Shown one piece after another: positions 27,556-36,909 of a DNA stretch of 64,000 nt. The position numbers and the translations under genes are program-made. Numbering within the stretch: position 1 is the first letter of the stretch; each line of letters begins with the position of its first letter. Source of the stretch: Nostoc sp. LPT (GTDB lineage Bacteria; Cyanobacteriota; Cyanobacteriia; Cyanobacteriales; Nostocaceae); the NCBI RefSeq assembly GCF_017115165.1, contig NZ_JABXKF010000188.1:1-64000 (forward strand), in the 5' to 3' direction. The notes under the pieces were generated by a model. That model did no database searches and was not told the origin of the DNA. It saw only the letters and a list, made by a program, of their open reading frames with translations.

Positions 27556-27559
27556 TCAT

Positions 27560-28117
27560 TTAAGAAGCTGTGGACTGTAATTTTTCTAGTCGTGCTAGCA
27601 CTTCTGAACTGTGAATAGTTGGATTGACTTTGACAAAAGTCTCGCGCAAGACACCTTGAGGATCGATGATGAAACTATGGCGCATAGATAAAAAGCCGAG
27701 CCATGAACCGTAAGCTTTGCTCACTGAACCATCAGTGTCTGCCAACAGAGGGAATTTTAGTCCCTCTGAATCACAAAATTTGGCGTGGGAATCAATGTCA
27801 TCAGCACTGACGCCAATAATCTGAGCGTCTTTTTCGAGGTATTGGGGTAAGTCTTGCTGAAAACGACGAGCCTCTATAGTACAACCAGAGGTGAAGTCTT
27901 TTGGATAAAAGTACAGCACTAGCCATTTACCGCGCAAGTCAGAGAGGGAAATTTTGCCATCACCTGTATTGGTTGGCAAAGTAAACTCTGGTGCGGGTTG
28001 ATTAATTGCCGGAAGTTTACCACCAAGAGCATTAGCAGTAGGGGTAAAATTCAGCCAGCTGATGACAGAAATACAGCTGGCAAATAATATGCTTAAAAAA
28101 ATGCGGCGGGAAATCAT
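27560..28117 (-). CDS. PrxQ/BCP-type peroxiredoxin with signal peptide
   Basis: About 185 residues. After an N-terminal hydrophobic segment (MISRRIFLSILFASCISVIS) and a processing-like TANALGG, the thioredoxin-fold domain follows. The peroxidatic Cys is in YPKDFTSGCT, and a possible resolving Cys is in HAKFCDSEGLKF. It reduces hydroperoxides, probably in the lumen or periplasm. I start at 28117 because this Met begins the signal-like sequence; the frame is open to 28147. The sipA-like gene ends 57 bp upstream on the same strand, so the two may be co-transcribed. Confidence 0.88.
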   Translation of the reverse strand: MISRRIFLSILFASCISVISWLNFTPTANALGGKLPAINQPAPEFTLPTNTGDGKISLSDLRGKWLVLYFYPKDFTSGCTIEARRFQQDLPQYLEKDAQIIGVSADDIDSHAKFCDSEGLKFPLLADTDGSVSKAYGSWLGFLSMRHSFIIDPQGVLRETFVKVNPTIHSSEVLARLEKLQSTAS

Positions 28118-28174
28118 AGTGTAAACCAGAATCACAACTTTACACAAGTTTACAATTCTTGGTTGCGATAAATC

Positions 28175-28417
28175 TCATTCTAAGTGAGATTCGGCAGGAG
28201 TATCTGTGCTTTCGATGTATTGACTATCTAGGAGAAAAGCCCCCCTAGCAAAGCGAATACCCCAATATCCACCGGGTCTGCGGTCAATAACTATACCTTC
28301 TTCGCCCATGTGAATTACATTAGGGGGGCGCAGCATGGGCATAGGTTCAGCAGTTTTGACATAAGCTGGTAGCGCCACAACACGGACTTTACTACCAATT
28401 GCGAATTCTTTTGACAT
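28175..28417 (-). CDS. sipA: SipA-like small SH3-fold protein (DUF3148)
   Basis: About 80 residues. KVRVVALPAYVKTAEPMPML, then GEEGIVIDRRPGGYWGIRF and FLLDSQYIE, match the conserved cyanobacterial/plastid DUF3148 family. Its cyanobacterial member SipA binds the ATP-binding domain of NblS; plant relatives are described in NDH complex assembly, so database names differ. An in-frame ATG three codons upstream (28426) is an alternative start. Its target kinase gene nblS is also in this window. Confidence 0.75.
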   Translation of the reverse strand: MSKEFAIGSKVRVVALPAYVKTAEPMPMLRPPNVIHMGEEGIVIDRRPGGYWGIRFARGAFLLDSQYIESTDTPAESHLE

Positions 28418-28640
28418 TTTAATCAAGCGGAGTTTTGATTAACTCATAACTCAAAACTAGCTTGAAAGTCTACTAAATTGAGCAAAGGAATAAATAGGGA
28501 AAGGGAAAGGGGATGAAGTTTTTCCCCTTTCCGCATCTTCTGCAAGAAGTCTATTAATTTTTAACTTTGCATCATAATCTATTTTGCGATTGAGATGGGC
28601 GGCACTGCCCACCCCAGAATTCTTATTTTTTGAAAGATGA

Positions 28641-29153
28641 TTATTGAGGATTGCCTTGTTGACGGCGTGAAGGAGCATTTTGACGGAATTGCTCTAACTT
28701 TTGACGTTGTTCCGGGGTTAAGACTGCTTGAATCTGTTGTTTCTCAGACTCGTGAATTTGTCGCATTTGGGTTTTTTGTGCTTCAGTTAGATTTAAGTCA
28801 GCAAAACCACCCTTTCCTCGACGTTGACCGGGTTGCCGTTGACCTGTTTCCCCCTGAGCTTTACGCGCTTGCCATTCAGCCCGACGTGCTTGTTTCGCTG
28901 CCTGTAATTTTGCTTTTTGTTCTGGGGTCAAAACTGCTTCAAATTTGGTGCGGCTATCGCGGCGAATCGTCTGAATTTGGGCTTTTTGGGCATCTGTTAG
29001 ACCCAAATCTTTCCAAGGGCCTCTTTCTTTTTGTGGAGTTTGTGCAAGTAACACGGGTGAAGGAGAGGCTGTTTGAGCGTGAACAGCAAAGGAGGTTGCA
29101 GTTAAAGTGAGAGCGATGGCGGAAGCAACTAGCGATAATGCTTTGAGTTTCAT
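28641..29153 (-). CDS. Spy/CpxP-family periplasmic protein (LTxxQ repeats)
   Basis: 170 residues. A signal peptide ends around AVHAQT; the mature protein is helical, Lys/Gln/Arg-rich and has repeated LTDAQ / LTPEQ / LTEAQ / LTPEQ motifs, the signature of Spy/CpxP periplasmic chaperones. Such proteins dampen envelope stress by binding unfolded proteins or metals. A NarL-type sensor/regulator pair starts 357 bp away on the other strand, an arrangement that recalls Cpx/Bae control of CpxP/Spy, though the regulator type is different. Confidence 0.8.
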   Translation of the reverse strand: MKLKALSLVASAIALTLTATSFAVHAQTASPSPVLLAQTPQKERGPWKDLGLTDAQKAQIQTIRRDSRTKFEAVLTPEQKAKLQAAKQARRAEWQARKAQGETGQRQPGQRRGKGGFADLNLTEAQKTQMRQIHESEKQQIQAVLTPEQRQKLEQFRQNAPSRRQQGNPQ

Positions 29154-29510
29154 TACTTGTCTGGTGGGTTTTCCTGGTTGGATGCCACCATCATAAGAAC
29201 TTATCTTCAGCAGTTACATGAGGAGAAAGTCATGGTTCTACCCATGACTTTAGTCATGATTGAATTTTGACAAACATGATTGAGAATAAATAGTTAGAAG
29301 TTAGAAGTTAGAAGTTAGGAGTTATAAATTATGGAAATTTTGATTAAGATGATTTTATAAGTCATTATTTAGCTTATTACCTAATGGTTTTGTTCTTTGA
29401 ATTTACTTTTGATTTCTCACTCAGCGAAAAACTTAAGCGGTGAAAGCATCTGCTCAAATTTTCGTAATTCTTAACTTCTAATTCCTAACTTCTAACTTAT
29501 AACTGGAGCA
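29154..29510. other. Divergent spacer with two heptamer repeat runs
   Basis: GTTAGAA heptamers repeat at about 29292-29325, and the complementary TTCTAAC-type heptamers repeat at about 29468-29505, so the spacer is bounded by inverted short tandem repeats. Promoters for the Spy-like gene and the histidine kinase should lie between. Confidence 0.65.
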
Positions 29511-30785
29511 ATGCGACTAATGAGCCGTCCAATTGAAATTAAGAAACATGCTTTTCCGTCTCTGCTTTATCTACAGTGGACATTACTGGCGATCACCGCA
29601 TTGACAGCCGTTATACCACCTCCGTTACGGCGTTTTCGTCCCAAGCCTCCAGAACTATCAATTTGTGGTGCATTTCCAGACTTGTCAGTTTGTAGCATAT
29701 TGCCAGAACTATCAATTTATAGTCTGATTATTTTTGCGGTAATGGGTTTAAGATTACCCAGAAATAACCAGACAACTAAGGTAATATATACAACCATTGA
29801 ATTTTTATTAATTTTAATAATTGGACTTTTTGGGGAAAGATTTGCTCGACTTTTCCCTTTTCTATATATAATTTTAGTAACTCGCAGTTGTCTGATTTTT
29901 CAGTTAAATGGGCGTTTATTCGTTACAGCTTTGTCATTTGCTTTATTTTTAATTACGACACAACTAAAATATCAGTTATTCAATTTTCAAGCATCGCCGC
30001 AGGCACAAGAGCGATATCGATTTTTGATTTTGAATTCATCGCTAGTATTTGGCTTAAGTTTGGTTTTTGTGTTGTTGATGATGAATGCAATTTTGTCTGA
30101 ACGGCAAAGTCAAGAAAAGCTAGCTCTTGCTCACGAAAAACTCCGTCAATATGCTATGCAAATTGAAAATCAAGCTACCTTAGAAGAACGTAACCGTATT
30201 GCTCGTGAAATTCATGATTCATTAGGACACTCTCTAACTGCTTTAAATCTACAATTAGAAACTGCTTTAAAATTATGGCAATCTAACCCAGGTAAGGCTG
30301 AAACATTTCTTACAACTGCAAAGGAATTAGGTTCAAAGGCGCTAAAAGATGTTCGTCAATCTGTTTCTACTATGCGTTCTAATCCTTTACAAGAACAATC
30401 TTTAGAAGATGCGATCGCTAGTCTTTCAGAAAATTTTCATCGTTCAAATGGGATTTTACCAATTTACCAAATCAACCTAGAATATCCTCTGCCACCTGAA
30501 ATAAATACTGCTATTTACCGGATTACTCAAGAATCTTTGACTAATATATCTAAATATGCTTATGCCACAGAGGTTAAATTGGAACTCACTACGACAAAAG
30601 GCAATTTGCGATTGATAATTCAGGATAATGGTAAAGGTTTTGATGTAGGGCAAAATACTACCGGTTTTGGACTTCATAGTATGCGCGATCGCACTTTAGC
30701 ACTTGGAGGTAAGTTTAATATTAATAGCGCTCTTGGCTCTGGTTGCAAAATTACAGTTAATATTCCCTTAACAAGGTTAAGATAA
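29511..30785 (+). CDS. NarL-type (HisKA_3) sensor histidine kinase
   Basis: 424 residues. About six hydrophobic segments span residues 18-200, interrupted by a small internal repeat (PELSI, PDLSV, PELSI). A dimerisation domain follows with [19 protein letters not shown] (phospho-acceptor His235), then HATPase_c ([30 protein letters not shown]). GGAG lies near two possible ATGs (29511 and 29520), so the exact start is uncertain. The response-regulator gene overlaps its stop by one base (TAATG). The signal sensed is unknown; the Spy-like gene opposite hints at envelope stress. Confidence 0.9.
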   Translation: MRLMSRPIEIKKHAFPSLLYLQWTLLAITALTAVIPPPLRRFRPKPPELSICGAFPDLSVCSILPELSIYSLIIFAVMGLRLPRNNQTTKVIYTTIEFLLILIIGLFGERFARLFPFLYIILVTRSCLIFQLNGRLFVTALSFALFLITTQLKYQLFNFQASPQAQERYRFLILNSSLVFGLSLVFVLLMMNAILSERQSQEKLALAHEKLRQYAMQIENQATLEERNRIAREIHDSLGHSLTALNLQLETALKLWQSNPGKAETFLTTAKELGSKALKDVRQSVSTMRSNPLQEQSLEDAIASLSENFHRSNGILPIYQINLEYPLPPEINTAIYRITQESLTNISKYAYATEVKLELTTTKGNLRLIIQDNGKGFDVGQNTTGFGLHSMRDRTLALGGKFNINSALGSGCKITVNIPLTRLR

Positions 30786-31447
30786 TGATAAAAGTATTGC
30801 TGGTAGATGACCAAAGTTTAATTCGTCAAGGATTAAGAACATTATTGGAACTAGAACCAGATTTAGAAATAGTTGGAGAAGCAGAAAACGGCGAACAAGC
30901 GATTAACTCTGTTGCCAAATTTCAGCCAGATGTAATATTGCTAGATATCAGAATGCCGATTATGGATGGAGTTGCAGCCACGCAGGAAATTCAAAAACGT
31001 TTTGCTAAAACTAAGATTTTAGTACTAACAACTTTTGATGATGATGAATATGTGTCAGCAGCTTTAAAAAATGGGGCGATGGGTTATTTATTAAAAGATA
31101 CACCATCAGAAGAATTAGCTGTTGCTATTCGTGCCGTTCATAAAGGATATACGCAATTAGGCCCAGGTATAGTTAAAAAGCTGTTGACTCAATTTTCTCA
31201 TGTTGCACCAACTCATTCACTGCCTATACCATCTAGTTTAGCTGAACTTACTCCTAGAGAAAAAGAGGTTTTGCAGTTAATTGCTACAGGCGCTAGTAAC
31301 CGAGAAATCGCTCAGGAACTCTACATTTCTGAAGGGACAGTAAAAAATCATGTTACGAATATTTTAAACAGGTTGAATTTGCGCGATCGCACTCAAGCTG
31401 CAATTTGGGCAAATACATATTTATCCTATTTAAATGAGCCAAGTTAA
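30785..31447 (+). CDS. NarL/FixJ-family response regulator
   Basis: 220 residues. The receiver domain (1-120) has the acidic pair near residues 8-9, phospho-acceptor Asp54 in VILLDIRMP and Lys in YLLKDTP. The LuxR-type helix-turn-helix (about 153-210; [20 protein letters not shown], then [11 protein letters not shown]) binds DNA. It is translationally coupled to the preceding kinase, its evident partner. Likely targets, by position only, are its own operon and the divergent Spy-like gene. Confidence 0.93.
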   Translation: MIKVLLVDDQSLIRQGLRTLLELEPDLEIVGEAENGEQAINSVAKFQPDVILLDIRMPIMDGVAATQEIQKRFAKTKILVLTTFDDDEYVSAALKNGAMGYLLKDTPSEELAVAIRAVHKGYTQLGPGIVKKLLTQFSHVAPTHSLPIPSSLAELTPREKEVLQLIATGASNREIAQELYISEGTVKNHVTNILNRLNLRDRTQAAIWANTYLSYLNEPS

Positions 31448-31665
31448 ATAATTCATAATTCTTTGCCGAGATACTTATATAAATGAATCAATCATAACTT
31501 ATGCATTGATAAAGTAGACAAAAAATGATTGAATAAATCAGGAAAAAGCAAGCGATCGCTCATCACCTTAAGCAGACTGATCGTTAAGCTTGAAGCTCAA
31601 ACTGTATAGTATTTTATACTAAAATCGTAGTATGTAAATTAGTCTTGATTACACTTAATTGTTTT

Positions 31666-32169
31666 ATGGAAGTGATTTTGGGTGATATCACAACGTTAAA
31701 AGTTGATGCCATCGTCAATGCTGCAAATACTAGTTTGCTTGGGGGTAGTGGTGTAGATGGAGCGATACACAAGGCATCTGGATCGGATCTAGTTGATGAG
31801 TGTAGGTCACTTGGAGGATGTAAAATTGGCGATGCTAAACTAACCAAAGGATATCGCTTGCCTGCAAGCTTCATCATTCATACTGTAGGCCCAGTATGGC
31901 GAGGAGGTAATCACGGAGAACCCGAACTTCTAGCTCAGTGTTATTATAAATGTATGCAAATTGCCGCAGATAAAAAGTTTAATAGTTTGGCATTTCCTTG
32001 CATTAGTACTGGCATTTATAAATATCCTAAAATTTTAGCAGCTGAGGTAGCAGTGAAAATATGCAATGAACAGCTACAAAAGAATGGCCGTCCACAAAGA
32101 ATAATTTTTTGCTGCTATGACCCAGAAAACTATGGAATATATAAAAATATTTTAGGACTTACGCATTGA
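31666..32169 (+). CDS. Macro-domain protein (ADP-ribose hydrolase type)
   Basis: About 167 residues, a single macro domain. VDAIVNAANTSLLGGSGVDG and the segment IHKASG form the ADP-ribose pocket, and AFPCISTGIYKYP is the second signature. This subtype (YmdB-like) removes the acetyl group from O-acetyl-ADP-ribose or ADP-ribose from modified targets. I prefer the ATG at 31666; an in-frame TTG at 31645 is possible. It stands alone between unrelated genes. Confidence 0.88.
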   Translation: MEVILGDITTLKVDAIVNAANTSLLGGSGVDGAIHKASGSDLVDECRSLGGCKIGDAKLTKGYRLPASFIIHTVGPVWRGGNHGEPELLAQCYYKCMQIAADKKFNSLAFPCISTGIYKYPKILAAEVAVKICNEQLQKNGRPQRIIFCCYDPENYGIYKNILGLTH

Positions 32170-32348
32170 CAAAAATCAATGATTATTGGTTAGACAAACT
32201 ACTTTTAAACCGCAGAAACACAGAGTATGACACTTGCTTGAGAAGGTTTTCCAACTTGAGCAATAGTAGTCCGTACACCAAAGAAAAAGAATGAGATTAT
32301 TCAAATTACTTTGAAAAGACTATTTCTAAAAAAAATTTTTTTGGTAGC

Positions 32349-32792
32349 TTATTTAAATAATTCCAAACATTCATTTTTTAAAACGTCTTTTGTGAGTTTT
32401 ATTTTCCTAAATGACTTATCGATTACCTGTTCACAAGATATATTAATTTGTGATTGATTTACATTAATTAAATCTTGAATTGAAGCACCATATACAATTT
32501 CTGATAAACCACTCCAAACACAAGCAGTTGCACACATCGGACAAGGTTCGCCAGTTGTATATATGCTATAACCTTCTAAAGAAGGGTTTTTAAGTTTAGC
32601 TGTTAAACTACGAATAGCATTGATTTCTGCATGGGCTGATGGATCGTTGTCTCTCCTCACAGTATTATGAGCTACCGCAACGACTTCGTTATCTTTAACA
32701 ATCACTGCACCGTAAGGTGCATCACCTTCTTTTGCTTCTGCCAATGCTAAACGCATAAAAGATTCTGGGTTCATATAAGCTGGAGTTAACAT
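32349..32792 (-). CDS. Nucleoside/nucleobase deaminase (CDA superfamily)
   Basis: 147 residues. The zinc site is complete: HAEINA supplies the His and catalytic Glu, and PCPMCATAC the two cysteines. The N-terminus (FMRLALAEAKEGDAPYGAVI) fits the guanine deaminase/tRNA-adenosine deaminase branch of the cytidine deaminase superfamily. A substrate such as guanine or a related base is likely, but TadA-type activity cannot be excluded. A second ATG at codon 7 is a possible start. Confidence 0.88.
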   Translation of the reverse strand: MLTPAYMNPESFMRLALAEAKEGDAPYGAVIVKDNEVVAVAHNTVRRDNDPSAHAEINAIRSLTAKLKNPSLEGYSIYTTGEPCPMCATACVWSGLSEIVYGASIQDLINVNQSQINISCEQVIDKSFRKIKLTKDVLKNECLELFK

Positions 32793-32862
32793 AAGGATAA
32801 TGGTTAATAATATCGTATTTCTAATGTTATAACTGGGAATTAAGATGTATTAATGGTCGAAT

Positions 32863-33654
32863 ATGTTACTGAGCCGACAAGAAACAGAATTTTACTTAGA
32901 AGACCTAGAAACACCAATAGGTAAAGCAATTAATTTAACACTTGCCTCATTGGTGCTAATATCATCAGGAATTTTTGTGGCAGAAACATATAATATTCCT
33001 GATTATATGCGGTTTAAGTTAAATGTAGCTGATACTGCGATCGTCATTATCTTTGCGGTAGAATATTCGCTCCGCCTGTGGAGTGCAGAAAATAAAATTA
33101 AGTATATTTTTAGCTTTTATTCGATTATTGACTTAATGGCGATTTTGCCATTTTTTCTAGGAATGGTGGATATTAGCTTTATCCGCTTATTACGATGGTT
33201 TCGGATTTTACGATTAATTAGATTTATAGATAGAAAGTTTTTATTTGCCAGTATCAGTTCTGAAGACGGGATGATTTTTGCGCGAATATTATTTACATTA
33301 TTTACAATTGTTTTTATTTACTCTGGCTTAATTTATCAAGTTGAACATCCGGTTAATCCTGAAAAATACGGTACATTTTTGGATGCATTCTATTTCTCCG
33401 TTGTCACAATGACAACTGTAGGATTTGGCGATGTTATTCCAATTTCGGAATTAGGACGCTTGCTAACAGTATTGATGATTTTTACTGGAATTGCATTGAT
33501 TCCTTGGCAAGTGGGAGATTTAATTAAGCAAGTGGTGAAAACTGCTAATCAGGTAGAAATAGTTTGTTCAGGTTGTGGTTTAGCTTTCCATGATGTAAAT
33601 GCTGGGTTTTGTCAGAGGTGCGGGACTAAGTTACCTAGTCTCAGGATTGATTAG
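32863..33654 (+). CDS. Voltage-gated potassium channel-like protein with zinc-ribbon tail
   Basis: 263 residues, six membrane segments. S4 has the periodic arginines RLLRWFRILRLIRFIDRK, and the pore has the selectivity filter TTVGFGD (a K+-channel GFG variant). After S6 the C-terminus carries a rubredoxin-like zinc ribbon with two CxxC pairs (CSGCG and CQRCG). The first part is typical of small bacterial Kv channels; the zinc tail replaces the usual cytosolic regulatory domain. It may gate or assemble the tetramer, which is inference. Confidence 0.88.
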   Translation: MLLSRQETEFYLEDLETPIGKAINLTLASLVLISSGIFVAETYNIPDYMRFKLNVADTAIVIIFAVEYSLRLWSAENKIKYIFSFYSIIDLMAILPFFLGMVDISFIRLLRWFRILRLIRFIDRKFLFASISSEDGMIFARILFTLFTIVFIYSGLIYQVEHPVNPEKYGTFLDAFYFSVVTMTTVGFGDVIPISELGRLLTVLMIFTGIALIPWQVGDLIKQVVKTANQVEIVCSGCGLAFHDVNAGFCQRCGTKLPSLRID

Positions 33655-34114
33655 ACATCTGGTGAAATTAAATATGCGTTATCCACAATCGTTGGAGAGA
33701 TGTAGCACTGCTATGTCTTTATATTCTTTTTCACTCCTATAGGATATCTCCTTTGAGGAAAACCCAGGTTCAATAACAACAAATTCAATAGTCAGCAACG
33801 ATTAAAATTTTAGCTTAACAAATTCAAGACTTTAATTATACGATTCAAACAAAGCTGGTGATACCTACGGTGAGCTACGCTAACGCAGCTTAACTTCCAC
33901 ACTTTTTTTAGGGTGACGCATACTAAGGCGATAACACACCTGACACCCATACCATATTCTTATTTGGAAAATAGCTTCCAAGGGTTTTTATCTTACTTTG
34001 GTAAGGGAGGTTCAATAAAAGTAATTTTACAAAAGAATGTGACAGAACATCAGCTTCGGTTTTACTCGGCTCAACCTAGCCTATATAAGATTTTGAAAGT
34101 AATTTCAGGTAATA
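33655..34114. other. Intergenic stretch, no gene seen
   Basis: About 460 bp between the channel and the convergent truncated ATPase-family gene. A 70-codon plus-strand frame (33913-34125) overlaps the next gene and has no recognisable content. Confidence 0.5.
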
Positions 34115-34648
34115 TTAGGCGCTGATGGGTTGTTGTTCAGATTCAATTAACTGATTATTTGGCACATCAAATCTAATAGTACTAGCCGCCCAGTCTTTGA
34201 AATCGGGTGCTAGCCAGACTAGCTTACGCAGAATTTCATCATTCACCCACAACACCAAGGGGAACTGAAACTGTTTCCGAAACTCATCTCGCATGATATT
34301 GGTACTAATAATCAGTTGGTTAATTGCCACTACAGATTCTAAGCCCCTTACCATCAAAGCTTCGGGTTGAGTAGTACCAATTTCACTTGTAATAGCTGTG
34401 TATAACTTGTCAACCGTAGGTGAGAGCAAAATTTCGTGGATATCTGCTGATGAAAATTCTGTTAACAAATTCAACACTTTCTGCTGCCTTTGAACACAGT
34501 TACAACACGCCAACAATAGCGAAAACTCTCCACCAGAAACCATCATCGCCCTTGCCAGTCTCTTAGTGGCTGCTGTGCTGCTAACTGTGCCGTTTTCTGA
34601 ATTAGTTAAGCCGATCATTAAAAACACCTTCTTTTGATTTTCAAACAT
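34115..34648 (-). CDS. Truncated N-terminal domain of a cyanobacterial TPR/ATPase-family protein
   Basis: 177 residues. GGEFSLLLACCNCVQRQQKV, followed later by FPLVLWVNDEILRKLVWLAP and DFKDWAASTIRFD, matches the N-terminal ATPase-like module that in larger cyanobacterial proteins precedes tetratricopeptide repeats. Here the protein stops shortly after that module and no TPR region follows, so it may be a truncated copy or a stand-alone domain. The start ATG is not preceded by a strong ribosome-binding site. Assignment rests on remembered family patterns. Confidence 0.5.
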   Translation of the reverse strand: MFENQKKVFLMIGLTNSENGTVSSTAATKRLARAMMVSGGEFSLLLACCNCVQRQQKVLNLLTEFSSADIHEILLSPTVDKLYTAITSEIGTTQPEALMVRGLESVVAINQLIISTNIMRDEFRKQFQFPLVLWVNDEILRKLVWLAPDFKDWAASTIRFDVPNNQLIESEQQPISA

Positions 34649-35604
34649 ATTCAGTGATTCTACCCTATTAATTTTTATTCAAAAGTGTTAATTGGGTAAT
34701 TTTGATGACTTTTCTCTGTAATATTAAGCATTATATAACGAACAAGCAGATGGTGCATTATCTCATATTCACAATTTAGGGATAATGTAAAGATAATATC
34801 AACATAACCTCAGTAACAGGGGACACGCAAACAATTAACAATTGAATTATCACTGGATTTTCAGAGATTTTTGCATCTGCTAGCAATTAAGTAATTTGTT
34901 TTTAACGTTCAGTAAAAAAAATAATCAGTAAAAGTCTAACAGTAAATGTTAGCAAGTGGCAAAACTTATAGCAGTTTTCAAATGCACCTCTACTTAAACA
35001 CTAGGTTTTCCATGTCACCCTTCTTTTGTGGTCGCACTATAACTTTGCTTGACGCTAACACCAGTTACCTACAGCAGTAAACCCCCTACAGCGAGAGTTC
35101 ACCGCGTCACCGTGTCTTCTCAACAAGCCATTTGGGGACGGATATTGAGTGTGGAGTAATGAAGAGTGCTGAGTTCCGAGTGCTGTTAGCGGTAGCGGGG
35201 CGTTTAGCCCGTGCTGAGTTGAAAGACCACTGGCGAAAAGATTCCGCTTAACGTTGGGCGGGGCAAAGACCCAAGTACATCAGTACTGAGTAATTTTTAT
35301 TTACTCTTAGCCGAGGGACCCAGGACTCAGCACTGAGTTTGGTAAAATAGTCTCAGCGCCAGATGCAGAAATTTTGTTGCATTAAAGCTAACTCATCCGT
35401 TTGATAGAACTGTAGATAGAAGATGTCGCTCCGTTAGTGGAGGACAGGGAATATTTAGCTTTCTAAGATCGATTCAGAACATCTGAACTATAACAACAAG
35501 TTTGGAATTTGCTCAATTGCCCCATTGTTTGAGGTTGATAGCCAATAACAAACGTATGTAAATATTTATTTGATTTTTTGGAAACAAATTAGGAATATCA
35601 CACC
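34649..35604. other. Long intergenic region with dispersed repeats
   Basis: About 950 bp. It holds the inverted copy of the 41-bp repeat (35179-35219) and GAGTGCT/ACTCAGC-type heptamers at about 35164-35340. The remainder is AT-rich and without a supported gene. Confidence 0.6.
35179..35219. repeat. 41-bp dispersed repeat, copy 2 (inverted)
   Basis: Reverse complement of 401-441 with two mismatches; core AGCGGGGCGTTTAGCCC. Confidence 0.85.
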
Positions 35605-36270
35605 ATGCTATTTAAAGATCGGAGGTTTGCGGGTCAAATTTTGGCTAAGGAGTTAACCGCTTATGCTAACGACCCAGATGTTCTGGTATTAGGGCTACCA
35701 AGGGGTGGTGTACCCGTTGCTTTTGAAGTTGCCAAAACGTTAAATGCTCCCTTAGATGTTTTAGTGGTACGTAAATTAGGTGTGCCCGATCAAGAAGAAC
35801 TAGCGATGGGAGCGATCGCTTCTGGTGGTGTGCGGATAGTCAATAAATATATTATCAGCTTGGTGAAGATATCCGATGAAGTAATTGCCAGAGTGTCGGC
35901 GCAAGAAGAACGGGAGTTAGAGCGGCGGGAACGGCTTTATCGGGGAAATCGCCCCTTAAAAAATTTACAAGGACGCACAGTCATCTTGGTAGATGATGGT
36001 TTAGCCACAGGTGCAACGATGTGGGCTGCTGTTGTAACCGTGCGAAAACACCAACCTGCTCAGATTGCGATCGCTGTGCCCGTGGCTGCACCTGAAACTT
36101 GCCAAGAGTTAGAAACTGAGGTAGACGAAATCGTTTGCATCTCCAGACCCAGCCCTTTCCAGAGCGTTGGTCTTTGGTACGAAAGCTTTCCTCAAACTAC
36201 CGATGAAGAAGTCCGCTACTTACTCGCAAAAGCGACGAAGAACGGTGAAGCAATACCTCTTGGCACGTAG
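35605..36270 (+). CDS. Phosphoribosyltransferase-family protein
   Basis: 221 residues, type I PRTase fold. The PRPP-binding loop VILVDDGLATGAT lies at about residues 124-136, and LGLPRGGVPVAFEVA supplies the N-terminal PRG motif. The family is widespread in cyanobacteria and often annotated only as phosphoribosyltransferase; its acceptor base is unknown. The N-terminus FKDRRFAGQILAKEL is typical. No pyrimidine or purine gene is next to it. Confidence 0.85.
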   Translation: MLFKDRRFAGQILAKELTAYANDPDVLVLGLPRGGVPVAFEVAKTLNAPLDVLVVRKLGVPDQEELAMGAIASGGVRIVNKYIISLVKISDEVIARVSAQEERELERRERLYRGNRPLKNLQGRTVILVDDGLATGATMWAAVVTVRKHQPAQIAIAVPVAAPETCQELETEVDEIVCISRPSPFQSVGLWYESFPQTTDEEVRYLLAKATKNGEAIPLGT

Positions 36271-36909
36271 ATTTGGTGTTTGAGAATGCCAAGATTAAGT
36301 TTCTGAGATGGACTCAACTCACCAACTGAAGTTTTAACGGGATAGAACTCAAACAATGTGATGATAGCGGTTCGGATTAGTAATGCTACCGGAACAAAAA
36401 CATTGATCCAGTTACAAACTAGTACAGGTCGGCGGAAATAAACCAACCCTGACGCTCCTGCGTCGCTAACGCTGCGCTAACGGGTGACGCTCTCTACGAG
36501 ACGCTGCGCGTAGCTTGCAACTCTTACAGAGTACGCAGGCTCGCTCATAGCGTTGCCATGCCGTTGGCGAACGCGAGTGCGTCTCTGAAAGAGAAGCCTC
36601 TCGTTCGCGTTAGCGTCTCTGAAAGAGAAGAGAAGGCTTTACGCTGCCCTAACGGCAGTTCCTCATGGGGAGCCACTGCGGTCTTGGGGTCTCCCCAAGT
36701 GGAGCAAGTGGCGTGGGAACCCCCTCTGAGCGACTGCCTCACCATCCCAAATCAACGAAACCCTTATGCTGTATTCATTTTTAATTTTTAATTTTTAATT
36801 TTTAATTCTGCTTTGCGGTACTAGTTGATATGGTTGAATAATGCTAAGTTCAGAATCAAACAGTACCCAATGTTTCATGACCCACACTTAATAACCCGTA
36901 TTAATCAAT
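36271..36909. repeat. Repeat-rich intergenic island
   Basis: About 640 bp. Between 36440 and 36730 it is a mosaic of dispersed Nostoc-type repeats (CTCTACGAGACGCTGCGCG, GCGTCTCTGAAAGAGAAG twice, CGTTAGCG motifs, GGAGCCACTGCG), some shared with about 60361-60445. A heptameric AATTTTT run lies at 36779-36808. Frames crossing it are not genes. Confidence 0.7.

Noticed and set aside
28457-28678. 73-codon minus-strand frame near the Spy-like gene
   Set aside because: Overlaps the end of the Spy-like gene and shows no domain or start signal.
36216-36446. 76-codon minus-strand frame with hydrophobic stretch
   Set aside because: It overlaps the phosphoribosyltransferase 3' end and repeat sequence; no homology recognised.
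36545-36791. Frames on both strands in the repeat island
   Set aside because: They are made of dispersed repeats and have no conserved content.
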